Positions 12,115 to 24,395 are shown, counted from the first letter of the stretch. The stretch: 64,000 nucleotides of DNA from Undaria pinnatifida (GCA_012845835.1 JABAKD010000026.1:7334493-7398492); one strand, 5' to 3'. The notes: generated from the letters alone by a model not told the origin. Program-made: numbers and translations.

Positions 12115-12250
12115 GCGCATCCTCCGACGGGTAAAAAAAAAAAATAGGAACCTCGCGACACTTCAACATGTTTTCATATGTGTCGTGTGTCGATTAAACT
12201 CTCTTGCACTCGAAACACAGCGCTAGAATAGCTGGCGCGCCCTCCCTCCG
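12115..12250 (+). mobile_element. family K retroposon-like fragment, copy 2
   Basis: CATCCTCCGACGGGT followed by an A-run, then TTTTCATATGTGTCGTGTGT and CTGGCGCGCCCT, matching 7.2-7.37 kb. Confidence 0.45.
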
Positions 12251-12640
12251 GCTTCCACGGCGGTAATAAAACGAGCCCGCCAAGTGCTAGACACACGACC
12301 GGACACCAGAAGAACTATCCACGAACAAGCTTGGGAAAATCCTCGATCCTCGATCGGAGGAGGCGTTCTTCTCTTGTACTTGCATATGTTACTGGGGTAC
12401 AAGAGTATCAAACACAACTAGCTTTGGTAGTAACATCATGTACCCCGGTATTACCTGGTACTTGTCTGTAAAATGGGTATTGAAGCAATCGCAGAATGTC
12501 GTCACTTCATGTAGTCTATAGACTGGCTGCGTGAGGAGTGCCAGGAGACTGCTATAGACGACCCAGGTTAATCCCATGATACAAAAACAACGCGCGAGCG
12601 AGCAGGGGAGGACTCATGCGCCACAATCACAACTCAAAGT

Positions 12641-12689
12641 ACAAGTCACAAGTCACAAGTCACAAGTCACAAGCCACAAGTTACAAGTC
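12641..12689. repeat. 7-bp (ACAAGTC) tandem repeat
   Basis: Seven consecutive heptamers, five of them perfect. Confidence 0.9.
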
Positions 12690-12811
12690 AGCAGTACTCT
12701 AGTAGTGAGCAGTGAGTAGTGAGTACGACCGATCACGCACTGGTACCAGGTACTCTATACCTGGTATATCAATATGATGACGGGAACAAAAATCCGCACA
12801 AATTGCAATTT

Positions 12812-12906
12812 TATAACTTTTGCCTCAAGAGCCCCAATCCCCGTTCTCACACTAATTCCAAGTGATTTGTTCCCAAAAACGGCTTTCCAGTTGTGAGGGG
12901 GTTAAT
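12812..12906 (-). mobile_element. family E mini-MITE, ~95 bp
   Basis: Contains ACTAATTCCAAGTGATTTGT, CCCAAAAACGG and TTTCCAGTTGTGAGGGGGTT. Same orientation as the copy at 4.5 kb. The left end (TAACTTTTGCC) is diverged. Confidence 0.6.
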
Positions 12907-13127
12907 ACGACTAATCTGCTACTATTTATAACACGTACATGTATGGCACCGCTGCTAAGGTACGAAGCAAACGGGGAGGCACCTGCAACCCCAGGAGAAC
13001 GATACTCTCATCACATAACATCACATCACATCACATCACATGCATACCAACCGTGGCGCCGAGCAGGGTCGCCGAATCGAACGAACAACCCTGACCTTTT
13101 AACCCTTCAACGACTTTTCGGACCAAG

Positions 13128-13167
13128 GTACCGGTACCACGGACTTGATTATGCGAGTTGATGTGAG

Positions 13168-13199
<32 letters not shown>

Positions 13200-13200
13200 C
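13128..13200 (+). mobile_element. family D 3' end with (AAC)n tail, copy 2
   Basis: ACCACGGACTTGATTATGCG, then TTGATGTGAGAAC, then ten or so AAC triplets. Only the last ~70 bp of the family is present. The tail abuts the LINE remnant that starts at about 13206. Confidence 0.65.
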
Positions 13201-13205
13201 TCACA

Positions 13206-13562
13206 GCTTCCGAGAGCATAGAGGCGACAGTGCGCAAAAGGAGGATATTGTTTGCGGGATTCGTAACAAGTATGGGGGAGGAGCGTCTGCCACAGAGGGT
13301 GATGTTTGGGGAGCTTGTTGGGGGCAAGGGCTACTCAGGGGGGCAAAAGAAGGACTGGTTGGTGCATCTGAAGGAGAATATGTCGGTCTTAAGAGTGAAA
13401 TTCGAAGGGTGGCGAAAGGCTGCTCAGAAGGCCGGCAGATGGTTTCGAAGGGTAGAGGAGGGAGCCGAGTTGTTCTTGCGGAAATGGCATGAGACAGAGA
13501 CGCAAAGCTGCAGAGCGATACGCAAAGGCCGCGGCAGCGGCATCCACCGTCGGCATCTCTAA
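13206..13562 (+). pseudogene. LINE reverse transcriptase, C-terminal remnant
   Basis: The translated frame from about 13206 (ASESIEAT, RKRRILFAG, RLPQRVMFG, KAGRWFRRVEEGAELF) aligns along its length with the C-terminal ~110 residues of the reverse transcriptase at 53.7-55.3 kb ([41 protein letters not shown]). The frame is open to the stop at 13562 but has none of the catalytic domain and no Met start of its own; the apparent start is GTG. It is therefore a 5'-truncated or interrupted LINE copy. It begins immediately after an (AAC)n tail of another repeat, so one element probably inserted into, or beside, the other. Downstream it runs into a G-rich tract, just as the 54-kb copy ends in a Gly/Arg-rich low-complexity tail. 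Confidence 0.8.
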
Positions 13563-13564
13563 GC

Positions 13565-13772
13565 GGCCGAAGGGAGGGGGGAAGTGGGCGAGGGGGGAAG
13601 GGGGGGGACGGGGGAAGGGGGAAGGGGGGAAGGGGGGAGGGGGGGGAGGGGGGAAGGGGGGAGGGGGGAAGGGGGGAAGGGGGGGAGAGGGGGGAGGGGG
13701 GAAGGGGGGAAGGGGGGGGGGGGGAGGGGGGACGGGGCGAGGGGGGGGGAAGGTGAAGGGGAAGGGGGGGCA
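13565..13772 (+). repeat. G-rich polypurine tract
   Basis: About 200 bp of [14 protein letters not shown] sequence, almost free of C and T. It has many runs of four or more G and could form G-quadruplexes. It gives spurious Gly- or Pro-rich frames in all readings. Probably the degenerate continuation of the LINE 3' low-complexity tail. Confidence 0.9.
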
Positions 13773-14304
13773 TCCTGCCCAAGAGACTGAAGTCTGGGTC
13801 TAGCCTTCATCGTCTTGAAATTTGTGGGCTTTCCCATGGCCGTCACAAGTTAGCGTAAGGCCACCCTGACTTCTTCGCCTTGTTGCGTTCTCTCCCCAGT
13901 GCCATTGATGATGCACTTGATACTCTATGAGCCCAATGCGGTCTTCAGTCAGTTCCCAGGGTCTGCCAGTATGACATTTTTTTCTCTTTTCCTTTTCTTG
14001 CTTCCTCTTCTTGTCTCTTCTTTTCTTGCTCTTGTCTTTTCTTTTTTTCTCGTTTTTTCGCTTCCTTGTCTTTTCTTTCCTTTCCTTTATCTTTTTTTCT
14101 GTTCTTTGTTTCTATTTTCCAATTGATCTTGCGTCTGACGTGAATATGCCAAGCAATAGGTACTACGTGTAATATATACAGTACGTGGTAGTCTTCCCTG
14201 GGTGGCAAGCGGTATAATCGGTTTTATAAGGCGTGAGTAGTGAGACGTGTGCAACAATATGGACCTGGCACATCGTAGGCTAACTCCCGATTTCCACTCT
14301 TGAT
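13773..14304. other. intergenic, pyrimidine-rich stretch
   Basis: A 150-bp TTTTC/TTCTTG-rich pyrimidine tract lies at 13970-14120. No gene recognised. Confidence 0.5.
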
Positions 14305-14475
14305 ATGTTTTTGGTGGAGGCATGAATTGCGCAAGCTGTGATATATGCGTTCACCACCTTTGGTTTGTGTTTTTTTCCTGGGGTATTCCTCAGCTCCAGT
14401 GACTGGAGCCTGTCCTGTGAACACGGACTTGATTATGCGAGTAAATGTGAGAACAACAACAACAACAACAACAAC
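14305..14475 (+). mobile_element. family D retroposon 3' part with (AAC)n tail, copy 3
   Basis: Matches the copy at 8.4 kb over about 170 bp and ends GTGAGAAC followed by seven AAC triplets. This is the clearest view of the family's 3' end. Preceding sequence is not shared, consistent with 5' truncation. Confidence 0.7.
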
Positions 14476-14702
14476 TCATATCGGTACCCATACCGGTACT
14501 CAGGTAGAGAGTGCAATACCGCTATATATTAGCGACCTTATAGCGGTGACATGAGAGATGAGTGTGGTCTCGCGATCTCACGATGTTATCAACCGATAAA
14601 ATATACCACAGGGTATCAGGTATCAACCGATTTCGTGAGCGCTATAAAAAGTGCTAAATTATTATTAGTGAGCGAAGTATTATAGCGACGATATTACTAG
14701 TA

Positions 14703-14891
14703 CAGTCAACCCCGCTTTGAGGACGCTCGTAGTAAGGAAACTCCCCGCTTTAAGGACGACTTTTTTTTCCGGACCGAGGGGGCCGACAGACAGTATACAT
14801 ACAGGGGTGTACACTACTAAGGACGAAACCCCGCTTTGAGGACGCTTTTTTTCAAGAAAAACCATGTGCGTCCTTAAAGCGGGGTTGACTG
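14703..14891 (+). mobile_element. pogo-like MITE, 189 bp
   Basis: Terminal inverted repeats begin CAGTCAACCCCGCTTT and continue to AAGGACGC at both ends; the element is flanked by TA on each side (14701-14702 and 14892-14893). CAG ends, TA duplication and this style of terminus are known for the pogo/Tigger branch of Tc1-mariner elements. The terminal motif also recurs inside the element (about 14741 and 14830), so it looks like a composite of nested ends. No transposase frame, so it is non-autonomous. A deletion derivative is at 17.04 kb. Confidence 0.8.
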
Positions 14892-15117
14892 TAGTGTGTA
14901 ATGAGTATTCAGATTCCTGTTTCCACCAGCCGACGACATCCAGCAAACAACTGGCAGTGCCCGTGCCAATGTCTCATCCTACTACAGCAGTACACTAATA
15001 AAGGAGAGGTGAGACCTATGGGCTATGGCAATAACAGCAGTAAGCAAAGGCTTTTCTTCCCACTAATTAATCCTACTAAATAATATTCATACTTGATAAT
15101 CTGATGCATTTCCTTCA

Positions 15118-15372
15118 ACAGCTGTCAGATTTTGTCCCCCTCAGAAACGGGTTTTATAGTTTCCGCGCACAGACTGCCTAACATCACCCTGTTGACCCTG
15201 ATGGCTACACTATAGTTGCAAGGGGAGTCGCCGACCTATATCCTTAATCATGAGGACACACAACCCGTAATACGCGCGATCGGAGCATCACACACAGCTT
15301 GCAAAGATGAGTTTCGACAAAATCTTCGACCTCACAGCTGGAGTGTATTTCAATTTTTATAATATTTTTCAT
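15118..15372 (+). repeat. family A dispersed repeat, ~255 bp
   Basis: Best full copy. It starts near GCTGTCAGATTTTGTCCCCC, passes through CCTGTTGACCCTGATGGC and GAGGACACACAACCCG, and ends AATTTTTATAATATTTTTC. Copies at 4.73 kb (inverted), 51.9 kb (direct, 3' half) and 56.8 kb (inverted, diverged). Confidence 0.85.
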
Positions 15373-15519
15373 ATTTTAGTATACACTACCAGGTACAAAT
15401 TAATAACTGGGTATCTAGCCCATACCGGTTCAGAGACAAGCTCTGTGGTCACAAAAAATACTGAATGCCGAGTACCGGTAAGAAAGATGGGTCTTTCCCA
15501 CACCCAAAGACTTTTTCTC

Positions 15520-15718
15520 GCGCACAATTTGACTTGCGGAAAGCGCAACAGCGTGTGCTAGCAACACTGGATGACAAATCGACGAGCAGTGGGATTCCTG
15601 AACCCTATGCGCGATGAAAATTGAAGGCAAGAACGGGGGGGAGAAGGGACGACACCTGTGACCACGGCTTGTCCAGAAGCTGGAAAGTAAAAGTGTGCAA
15701 AAAAAAAAGAAAAAACAC
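15520..15718 (+). repeat. family V dispersed repeat, copy 1
   Basis: Inverted copy of 51.33-51.55 kb. Shared stretches are TTTGACTTGCGGAAA, GACGAGCAGTGGGATT, CTATGCGCGATGAAAATTGA, GGCAAGAACGGGGGG and GACACCTGTGACCACGGCTT. The two copies keep high identity over about 200 bp. No coding capacity. Confidence 0.8.
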
Positions 15719-15989
15719 ACACCGCAGTCTTGCAGAGGAAATGGAAGAAGTAGGATTTGCAGAACCGTTACCCGGTATGATATGGCTTAATACGTGGTTG
15801 CTGTCACATCGCAACTCTCTTCGTCCTGCATTTAGAAGCTACAGCAGTAGAGTTGGACAGAAGATAACACTTGACAAAAGGGAAAGCCGGCAGCCCAGGC
15901 GTCGGGCGTCGGGCAGCTTCGTGTGGCCGAGTAGCCCAAAGGAACTGATGCCGTCAGTCCTAGTCGTCAATAACTTTCGTCTACGTTGA

Positions 15990-17040
15990 CCTCAACCCCC
16001 TTCCGAAAATCAATACCTGGCATGAGACTACATAGTTCTATTGATAGTATTAATACGAAGTATAACATCATCACTAGCCTATTAATAGACTACCAGGTAC
16101 CTACCATCTGTGTTGAGGTACTGCTGTACACGTACTGACTGCTGTGCTGCTGTAGAAGCACTCGTGCAGGATGTGAACACGCCGATATGAGACGCTACTG
16201 CTGCGGTGTTGCTTGCTGGAACGCTACGCTACTGCTGCGGTGTTGCTTGCTGGAGCGCTGCTGCTGCTTAACAGCAGCGACCAACCACCAACGACTACAT
16301 ATTTACAGCTCGTCACCGACGATCTGCCTCAAAGAGATGACGTCGATCACAATCACAAACCACTGCTCTCGTTGTGTGTTGTGTGTTGTGTATGAATCGA
16401 GTGGAATTCGAATCAAAACAAGACAAATAAACAGGGGGCGCAAGGGTAGGCAGTAGGCAGACGCCGTACTCGTGTGCACTGCACTTGGAAATACAACCAC
16501 ACCATAGACTATTCATCCATCCGGACCGGATTGACGAGTATCATATCGTACGAGTATGATTTAACACGAAACCAATTCCAATGATTTGTCGTACTGATTG
16601 TTCTACCTACCACACACCACACAACACTCGTGCTGCTGCTGCTGCTACTGCTGCTACTGCTGTGCGTACCACCGCCCCCCCCCGCTCCCCTGCGGTGTTT
16701 TATTTTCTACGCGAGTGCTATTATCCAGGCGTGAGGTGTGAGAGGATCCCAAGCATGGAAAATCAACGGTACCATATCGCACAAGACACCATGATACACA
16801 TACGTAGTATTCCTGCGGCATAGACTGCATATCTGGCAAAGCACGTATGCAGACACCCACAGCACGCAATATAATAAATAGCACACTATTCGTACCGCTC
16901 GTAGAAAATACCCGATACACTAGCAATTATCTTGCTGTAGCTTTGATTGCGATTGTGTGTGGTTTCACTGTCTCAGTCTGTTGCAACAGAATTTGCATCT
17001 CTCTTACGAGTCAGAAGAATCACAGGACGGACACTGGGTG
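15990..17040. other. intergenic with CTG-rich stretches
   Basis: No gene supported. A duplicated ACGCTACTGCTGCGGTGTTG word lies at 16190-16250 and a (CTG)n/(CTA)n stretch at 16634-16664. Confidence 0.45.
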
Positions 17041-17042
17041 CA

Positions 17043-17121
17043 CAGTCAACCCCGACGCACATGGTTTTTCTTGAAAAAAAGCGTCCTTAAAGCGGGGTTT
17101 CGTCCTTAATAGTGTATACAA
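17043..17121 (-). mobile_element. truncated pogo-like MITE
   Basis: CAGTCAACCCCGACGCACAT and GCGTCCTTAAAGCGGGGTTT match the reverse complement of the 14.7-kb element, but eight bases of the terminal repeat are deleted and the other end is missing after AGTGTATAC. Confidence 0.75.
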
Positions 17122-20100
17122 CGGCATTCCTCTTCCACACATACGCTGCCGACAACGAGCACGCGAGGCCGACCACAAATACAGCTAGACCTAACCAAGA
17201 CCCGGTCCTTTGAACTACAAACTGCAAGCCAAAGAGAGACAACATTCTCGTGGCATGATAGCAATCCGGATGGTATCATACAAGATGCGGTGGGGGTGCG
17301 GGTCGGGGCAGAAAGGGGTACAACCAATGGCACGCAACACATCATACAAACAGCGGGTCTACTGCTGTGTTGTGCTGCTGTTTTGTCTACTGCGGACAAA
17401 CGACATCGGAGATTCTCCCTTCACAATTTGAGCTGGCTTGTGTGCTTTGTTTTCTGTGCTATAGGCGGCGGTGAGATGGGAAAAGTTACCGAAGAGGCCA
17501 CGCCGACGCACCGAACGTGATGTTCCTGCTTGAGCGGCGAGGAGACCAGAAAGTTGTCAAAGTAAAGAGAAAGGCTCTTCTTCTGTTCCCGTCACCACTA
17601 TCACCCCGTCCAACTTTGAGCATGACCATGAGCAGGACACCATACTCAACATATTTAGTGGTAGCAAGGTGATTGCGTCTCTAGGTATGCGTACCACATC
17701 ATCTGTGCCAGAAACGGAAGAAGAGGATTATAATGCTGATATTGACACACAGCTGTACGTACCTGGTACTAAAATCAGTATAAAATCAACAAACCGCCAA
17801 AAAAATAATAATTACATCAAAATAATAACACAACCATCAAGAGACAGCGGCAGCAGCAGTCAGCGCATCTACCATCCACCCACTACAAAGAAAACAATGA
17901 CCTAGACACGACCTGATACACAAAGTGCCACGACAACTGCCGAGAGCAACACTATTAATAGAAGCGCCCCAACTCGTTCGGGTGTTGGGGAATCAAGAAG
18001 AACAGGAGAACCAGGTCAATCAATACTTCGGGTCCTCCGATAGACTCTGCTCAGAACAGAAACATAGGACCATAAAGGAAGCAAACGACGCGACTTCTGG
18101 CACTGCTCAAAAAAAGCAACACTTGGCGCTCGGTGTATATAAGGAAACTTCACAAATCTACAAAAACAAAAAAGCCATACTAAATCCTCATCAAATCATA
18201 TCATATCTGTAGGGAAAAATAATGTAAATTTGCAGCCGCTGGCCGAGGAATTTCCAAATCGCTGACCGACCTGTTGGATTTTTTATATTTGACCGAACTC
18301 TTCTTTTGCATCATGCTGTTTGCGAAAAGCGCGAAAAGAACAAAAACGTTCACACATTCACACACAAGCTTCCACAGCCCACAGCAGCAGCTGCTGCGCA
18401 TCGTATCATGACCTCGAAGCATACGGGTACGGCTATCCATCTCGGCTGGGTACCAAAAAGAGTAAGGCAAACCACCCACATCATGTTTTTCAAAAGCTTG
18501 CGTCATCACAAGAACCAAAAATTAAAAAAAATCACCAAAAACGCTAAGAAGAATCAGGTGCAAACTGAAAACAGAATTAGGTACAACAACAAAAAAACGT
18601 ACCTCTTCGTCCCAAAAATATAAGGACTATTTTAGTCTTCATACAAACCCCTCCAGAACTGCAAAAAATGTATAATACTAATTCCAAGTTAAATCAACCA
18701 AGAAAACATCACATATTAGTTTCGAGTTATTTGGCCATTAATATTATGGGTGCAGTTGTACAAAGGTCCTTATATTTCCGACCACAATGACATGATACTA
18801 AACTCTAATGGTATGGTGATGAAGCGCACCTGTAAGCGGTCCGCCCGTCTGTCGAATCCCCCGGATAGCTGCCGCTTGCACCCAGCCCCCGCCGCCCCTT
18901 CTCCACAAGACACAGTATCGCTCGACACCGTGACCTTCAAGCCGCATATCTCCGAGTCAAACGCACGTTTCGACGCCCTCAACCGAGTGTCTGTTGCTTG
19001 AACACCATACTGTTCGAGAGAGAAAGAGGCAACACGAGCAAAACATATTATACAAAACCAGACAACGTAATTTTGTGGATCAAAATGAAGAGAAATAGAA
19101 AGGAAAGTTGCGCGTTGCAAAATGGACGTAAATGTAATAACCGATTTGATATTAATATAGATACAATTCAATATTTATATTTACATCGGAATGTGTTGAA
19201 AAATCAAAAAGTGGAAAAAATTTCGCACGTACAAACTCACGTACAATTCAATGGCCATTCCACCAGAAGAGGACCCCCACGTATTGCCAAGCGTGTACGT
19301 GATGCGCACGGCGTTAGGGATAGGGGGTAGTGACGTCGTGGTTTGCTATTGGGTCTGCTTATCTACAGGGCACAATCGACTCTTGGGTGACAAGGAGACT
19401 GTCCAATGCGACCTTGTTGGTGTTGGCTGGGGTGGGTGAAAGGTGTAGGTGTTCAATCTACGTACGGGACATCAAACCGTCGGTGTACTCTTCATGGTAC
19501 ATAATAACACGGAAGTTTAGCCGAGAAAAATAAGTGATACCACGAACAATTCCGCGCTATGTCCCTGCCCTTCAGGGGCGGGATGCACCTTGTCTTGCGC
19601 CGACCCGTACCACCAATAGCAAACTCGTCGCCAACACACGAGGCACAAAAGGCAAAAGAGTAAGCACTACCACCCCAACAGAAGGCAGGCTGGGGAGCGA
19701 CAGAATCGAGGAATACAAAACGAGAAAACGAGAAAAAGAAGACATTCAATGATGTTTCGTCAAAATTATTGTCAAATAGAAAGCAGCATTGCTGTGACGC
19801 TGCTCGTGTGAACATTTAAGATTTTACATGGTGACAGCTCAGCACAGGCCCAACATACGCCTCAACAGACAAGAAAGGAAGTCGAGCTCTTACATTGTTC
19901 GATCGCAAGCTCCCAATCGCCAAGCTCAAGGCCAGCACACGCGCAGGACCCCCCATCCTCTTCCTCGCCGGGCCACCCTACGCAGTGCCCCCCCTCCTGC
20001 CGAGGTCAACAGCTCTCGCGCTTGGCTCTTGCTGGCCTGTGCCCGCCCTGTGAGGCAAGCTTTCTGGCCGGCTTGCGTGGTGCGTAGAGTCTCTCTTTTG

Positions 20101-20300
20101 ATCGGACTATTTAACTTCCTTTACCCAGACGCACGGCACGCCTGCGCGAGGGCCCCGTCCACCTGAGCCCCCGGAAGAGCTTCCCACGAGCCTTTGCCCT
20201 TCGCCAGCCGCTCCTTCGGCTGGACTCGTGGACGGGCGAGCACGCGCTGCTGTGCTTCCCTCCCCTTCTCACACCGACCGACTGGGTGTTGTGAAAGCTA
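17122..20300. other. long stretch without recognised genes or repeats
   Basis: About 3.2 kb in which I see no supported gene. Frames present are short and lack domains. 19.93-20.30 kb is clearly GC-richer than its surroundings and could hold an unrecognised exon, but frame choice is not decisive. A small hairpin CCCTGCCC-TTC-AGGGGCGGG lies near 19563. Confidence 0.35.
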
Positions 20301-22090
20301 CTACTGGATAAATATCCGAATAACGAATATAGCCCAGGTCGCGATCACTGCCCGACAGAGTCCCCCCTAAACCAGCGCCTATCGAGTGCTATCAGGCCCA
20401 GAACTGGGGCGGGCCTCTCTGAGTAGACTCGGCCTGGGGTGGGCTCTAGTTTTCGTTCGGCGTGTCTCGTACGACTTCGACTGCTATTACTACTACTGCT
20501 GCCGGCCTATCGGATCAGAACCGCAAAAAAAAACTCGATCGAACTGTTTGCATTATGCATCCCCCAACCCCTCTAAAAAAATGAAAACACGTTTTTGCAT
20601 TTTTTTGTGTCTTTTTCGGGCAGATGTCAGAATGGAAATCGACCGTTTAATTTTTTGATGATTTGAGATATTTGATATCCTTACTAAAACATCATCAATT
20701 CAGTATACGTATATGGCGGCTCAATTTTTGTGAGAGATCATTCTAGATCAAGTTCTCATCACCTCGCACATAATAATTTGTGCGATTTATTTATATTATT
20801 TGCACGAGAAGCATCATCTCCTGTCTCATATACAAGTCAGCGGTATTTTGATGCTTGTGTTTATGTTGCAGCAGCAGCACCACCACCGCCACCACCAACC
20901 ACGAGCCTGCCTGCCTTGTGCAGCAGAGTACAAACAGCGCACAGCTAATTCGGTACCTGGTACATTTTTGGCGCGTACGACGACAGATGATACTGGTGGT
21001 CTGGTATCTAGCACGAGTTGCTTACGATTTTTTTCACTTTCACCTGGTACCGGCGGTTGGTGGTACGTATACTAATAGTGAGTGAAATCACAGACCGAAA
21101 GAGTCGATATCAAGCGGGGACGACCATTGCTGCTGTATCAAGATTTTCTACGAGGATCTCCACCCTCTTTTTTTGGTCGTTTGTTCCAGCAGTACAATCA
21201 GTACTTGTATCCCCTTCCTCTTTTGCACTTTGTTCCTTCCCTTCTTCACGAGGCCCCCTTCCTTCCACCCCTTGTTATGATTCCTTCTTTCTCGCTTCTC
21301 TCACCCACCATCAGGAGTTGGGAGTCATGGTTGGATGGTATACTTCAGTATGTGGATTGCTGGAGGTTTGGTGAAACTGCTGCTGCAACTGAGCTTTACC
21401 AAGGTAGTGATACGACCACATTGCAGTGCTGCGCTATTATTATTAATCAATTGTATCAATTGGGTCAACCGCCCCCCCAGGCCGAGCTACGTTGAACGAG
21501 GCCGAGCTCTGTCTCTGAACGGTGCATACACGACACACCTAGAACAAAACGTTGTGTTTTGTATTAAGTACCTTCCTCTGTGTACACCACATACATGTAA
21601 GCTACGGTAAGTGACGTTTACGCTGGCCCTCAGTGCTCGGATAAGAATCTGCGGGACATTCGGGACACGTGGGGGGGATCCGAAGAGAATACGCGAATAA
21701 ACATGGACCTTGGGCTATATGAGGGGTCCTGGCACGGAGGCAGAAGCTCCCTCAACTCCTCCGGAGGTGGACACGTTCACGGCGCACAACGCAAGGACCC
21801 TCGCAAAGCTCCAGGGAGACTGCAACAACACAATTACGACAGCTGGTTGACCTCGTCCGTCACGCCGCCCACCCGTCTGCCCTGCACCAGTTGCCCGGGA
21901 CAGCAAGTCCACCTGGACCCAACAACCCGCTGGGGGTGCAAGAGACGAGAACCTGGACCAAGCCTCAGCACTAAAGCCTCTCAGGGGCGGCGGTTACCAC
22001 CTTCCGTCGTGCGCGGCCAACAGCCCTTCTTTAAGTAATTCCCCCAGTCGGAGTTCGTGGGCATGGGCAGAACAAGAACAACCACACGGA
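20301..22090. other. intergenic, possible degraded coding sequence at 21.7-22.0 kb
   Basis: No recognised domain. At 21.72-22.04 kb two overlapping frames have GC-rich third positions, which may be a decayed gene or element protein, but I cannot choose a frame. Confidence 0.3.
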
Positions 22091-22094
22091 GGCG

Positions 22095-22330
22095 GTAGAG
22101 GGGGGGGGGGGCGTACTCATTTGTCGCTTGCCTTAGTCGTTTTGACCGTTGACCACGCATCTCTTTCCAAGTGGAGCACCGTTTCTACTCCTAATAGAGA
22201 CATCTCCAACATTTGGGCGCTCAGTGCGTCTCTAGCATATACCAGGTATTACATTAAAGAAAAAATGTTCATCTTATTTATCTCCTTCCTGTTTGGCCGT
22301 CTGTGGCCACCATCTACCACGTCTCCTGTA
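22095..22330 (+). repeat. family R related repeat, copy a
   Basis: A G-tract, then TACTCATTTGTCGCTTGCC, TTGACCACGCATC and AGCACCGTTTCTACTCCT. It is repeated at 24.17-24.40 kb in the same orientation, and its start resembles the family R copies at 22.47 and 26.36 kb. Confidence 0.65.
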
Positions 22331-22454
22331 GAGGATAGCGTTCGTTTTCTCGCTTCTATCTAATGTGCCAAACTACATGCGTCTATTTTCCTTATCCCCT
22401 CTAACACACCCCGTTTCTCCTTGTACTGTTCACGTTCTCCCACTAGATGCGGTA

Positions 22455-22660
22455 GAGGGGGGTATTCATTTCATGCATGGCCGTAGTCGTATGGCCATAG
22501 TGGTGTGACCCTCGTATCCCTTCAAGGCCGGGACGGAGCACGCCGGGTGTTCACCGACCAGACAGACGTTCCGTGCACCAAGAGCGAAGCGCCGTGAGGT
22601 GTTCGACAAATCGCATGAAGGACATGAAGGATGAGCTGCATCCTCCTACTTCGTATACTG
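22455..22660 (+). repeat. family R repeat, ~190 bp
   Basis: Landmarks in order: CATGCATGGCCGTAG, GTGACCCTCGTATCCCTTC, GGCCGGGACGGAGCACG, TTCACCGACCAGACAG, GCGAAGCGCCGTGAGGTGTT and CGCATGAAGG. The same series is found, in either orientation, at 24.9, 26.36, 26.49, 26.70, 26.82, 33.5 and 38.2 kb. Noncoding by appearance. Confidence 0.75.
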
Positions 22661-24165
22661 CGAGGACAACTTGTGAGGCAGATTGATATGGACTACGAGG
22701 CAGGGGGGCACTGTTAGCAGGGCCTCACATGTCAGCGGGTCCAGGCCTATCGGCGCAAATGTCTGCCTTGTTTCTTTGAAAGTCGTGTGACACGTTTTTG
22801 TGCTTTAGTTGTTTGGCGATGTGAACCATCATGAAGTTTGATACGCTCACGTTCTCGAGTGAAGCACAAGGCCGTTCGCGCCAAGTGCTCTCAATCCGGG
22901 GCGTGGAACAAAGGCAACCCCTCCACCAAAGTTAGCCTAAAAACGACCATCGAAACGGACGATTATAGCATCGGCCGCTGCTGGTTGGCGATGATAAGAT
23001 TGAAGTCCGAACCACAAAATGTGCAAAGACTCCTAAGGGGCGGGGGCGGAATTATCCTGCTCGTGTTGCTTCGCGTCCTGGTCACGCTACTCGTAGGCGC
23101 TTGAAAACATCGCAATCGTCGTTTTTTTGGGTCGATATACTATAATCAAGATACCTTAGTACAATCAAGTCCCAAAACGGTTAGTCGAGGAGCGCACATC
23201 ATGGCGCCAACGTACCCCTCCCTGCTGTGCATTGCATTTCCGCGCTTTGTTGCTGTTGTAAGCCATGATACTAAGCGCCAGCGTGCGAGAAGGGGCTGCT
23301 GGTCCGAAGCTCGTAGCGCACAGTGGACAAACACACGCCAACGCCTAGGGATATGCCCCCGACAGTCTGGACGAAGGTGGACCAAGACCAACCCCTTCTT
23401 CACGCGATAGCTCGCCTCCTGAGGCGCCTTGGGGTGTCCCACATCACCAAGGAAAGATGCCAGGAGGCATGTCGGTTGGCGGGAGGGAAAACGTGCGCCG
23501 ATCAAGGGCAAAATTGGCGCCAAGTGCTCTTCACAATTAAGGCAACTAACTTAAGCCAACGATTACATGCGCCAAGGGGTACAATTGGTGTCCGTCCAGG
23601 CAACTTGACCCAAAAGTTGTATGTGCCAAGGGATGGAAGGTGCTGTCTAGTGCAGCCATGTGGAAAGAGGGGAGCCTATCACCGGGAACAGAAACCGAAA
23701 GATGTCTCCACAATTAGGCTTACCTTTTTGACAATCCGACATTTCAGAATTGCCATTTTGGTTAATGTTCAACATGAGCTCGAGCTTCCATCACTTGCAG
23801 AAATGAGAAGAAACCCGAGGGAAATCGTATCCCTCACAGACTAAACCTAACCTATGCGCAAAGAACATTGATGGCCAGAGAGATAATATTCGAGACGCCC
23901 CATCCCGGAAGCTCCGCGACAAATCTATCCTACTCGGCATCTCCGATCAAGCCTCCAATCACGGGAAAACATGCGTGGAGGTAGCAGCGCTGATCGTTAG
24001 GGACCAGCTGCCGCTACATCGGAGGCAAGCCAGCGCTAACGCTACCCTCGGCAGGGACAGGCGACATTTGACGACCGGGGAGACACGCTGACCACCTGAT
24101 GTGGGTGGAAAGCTTTGGGCGCCTCGGGGTAGGGGGCGCCACCGTCCTCGACCAGCTGTACTTTG
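22661..24165. other. unassigned open stretches
   Basis: Several open frames occur, for example plus-strand 23323-23844 and a frame open through about 23800-24090 that includes RDKSILLGISDQASNHGKT. None has a recognisable domain or a supported start, so no gene is called. Confidence 0.3.
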
Positions 24166-24169
24166 GCTA

Positions 24170-24395
24170 CGTTGCGGGGGGGGGGGGGGGTTGCGCGCTC
24201 ACTCGATGCTTGCTTAAGTCATTTGACCATACCGTTGACCACGCATCCCTTTCCAGAGGGAACACCGTTCCTACTCCTTATAGAGAAATCCCCAGCAGTT
24301 GGGCGCCCGCTACGTTTCTTTTATGTACAGCAGCATTACGTGAAAAGCGTTGGCGTATCTTATCTCCTTTTTTTTCGTCCTTCCTGCGGTAAGGC
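24170..24395 (+). repeat. family R related repeat, copy b
   Basis: Direct copy of 22.10-22.33 kb with about 80% visible agreement: TTGACCACGCATCCCTTTCC, ACACCGTTCCTACTCCT, TAGAGA and TTGGGCGC. It also begins after a G-tract. Confidence 0.65.

Noticed and set aside
13201-13846. Proline- or glycine-rich proteins over the G tract
   Set aside because: Low-complexity polypurine tract with all frames open.
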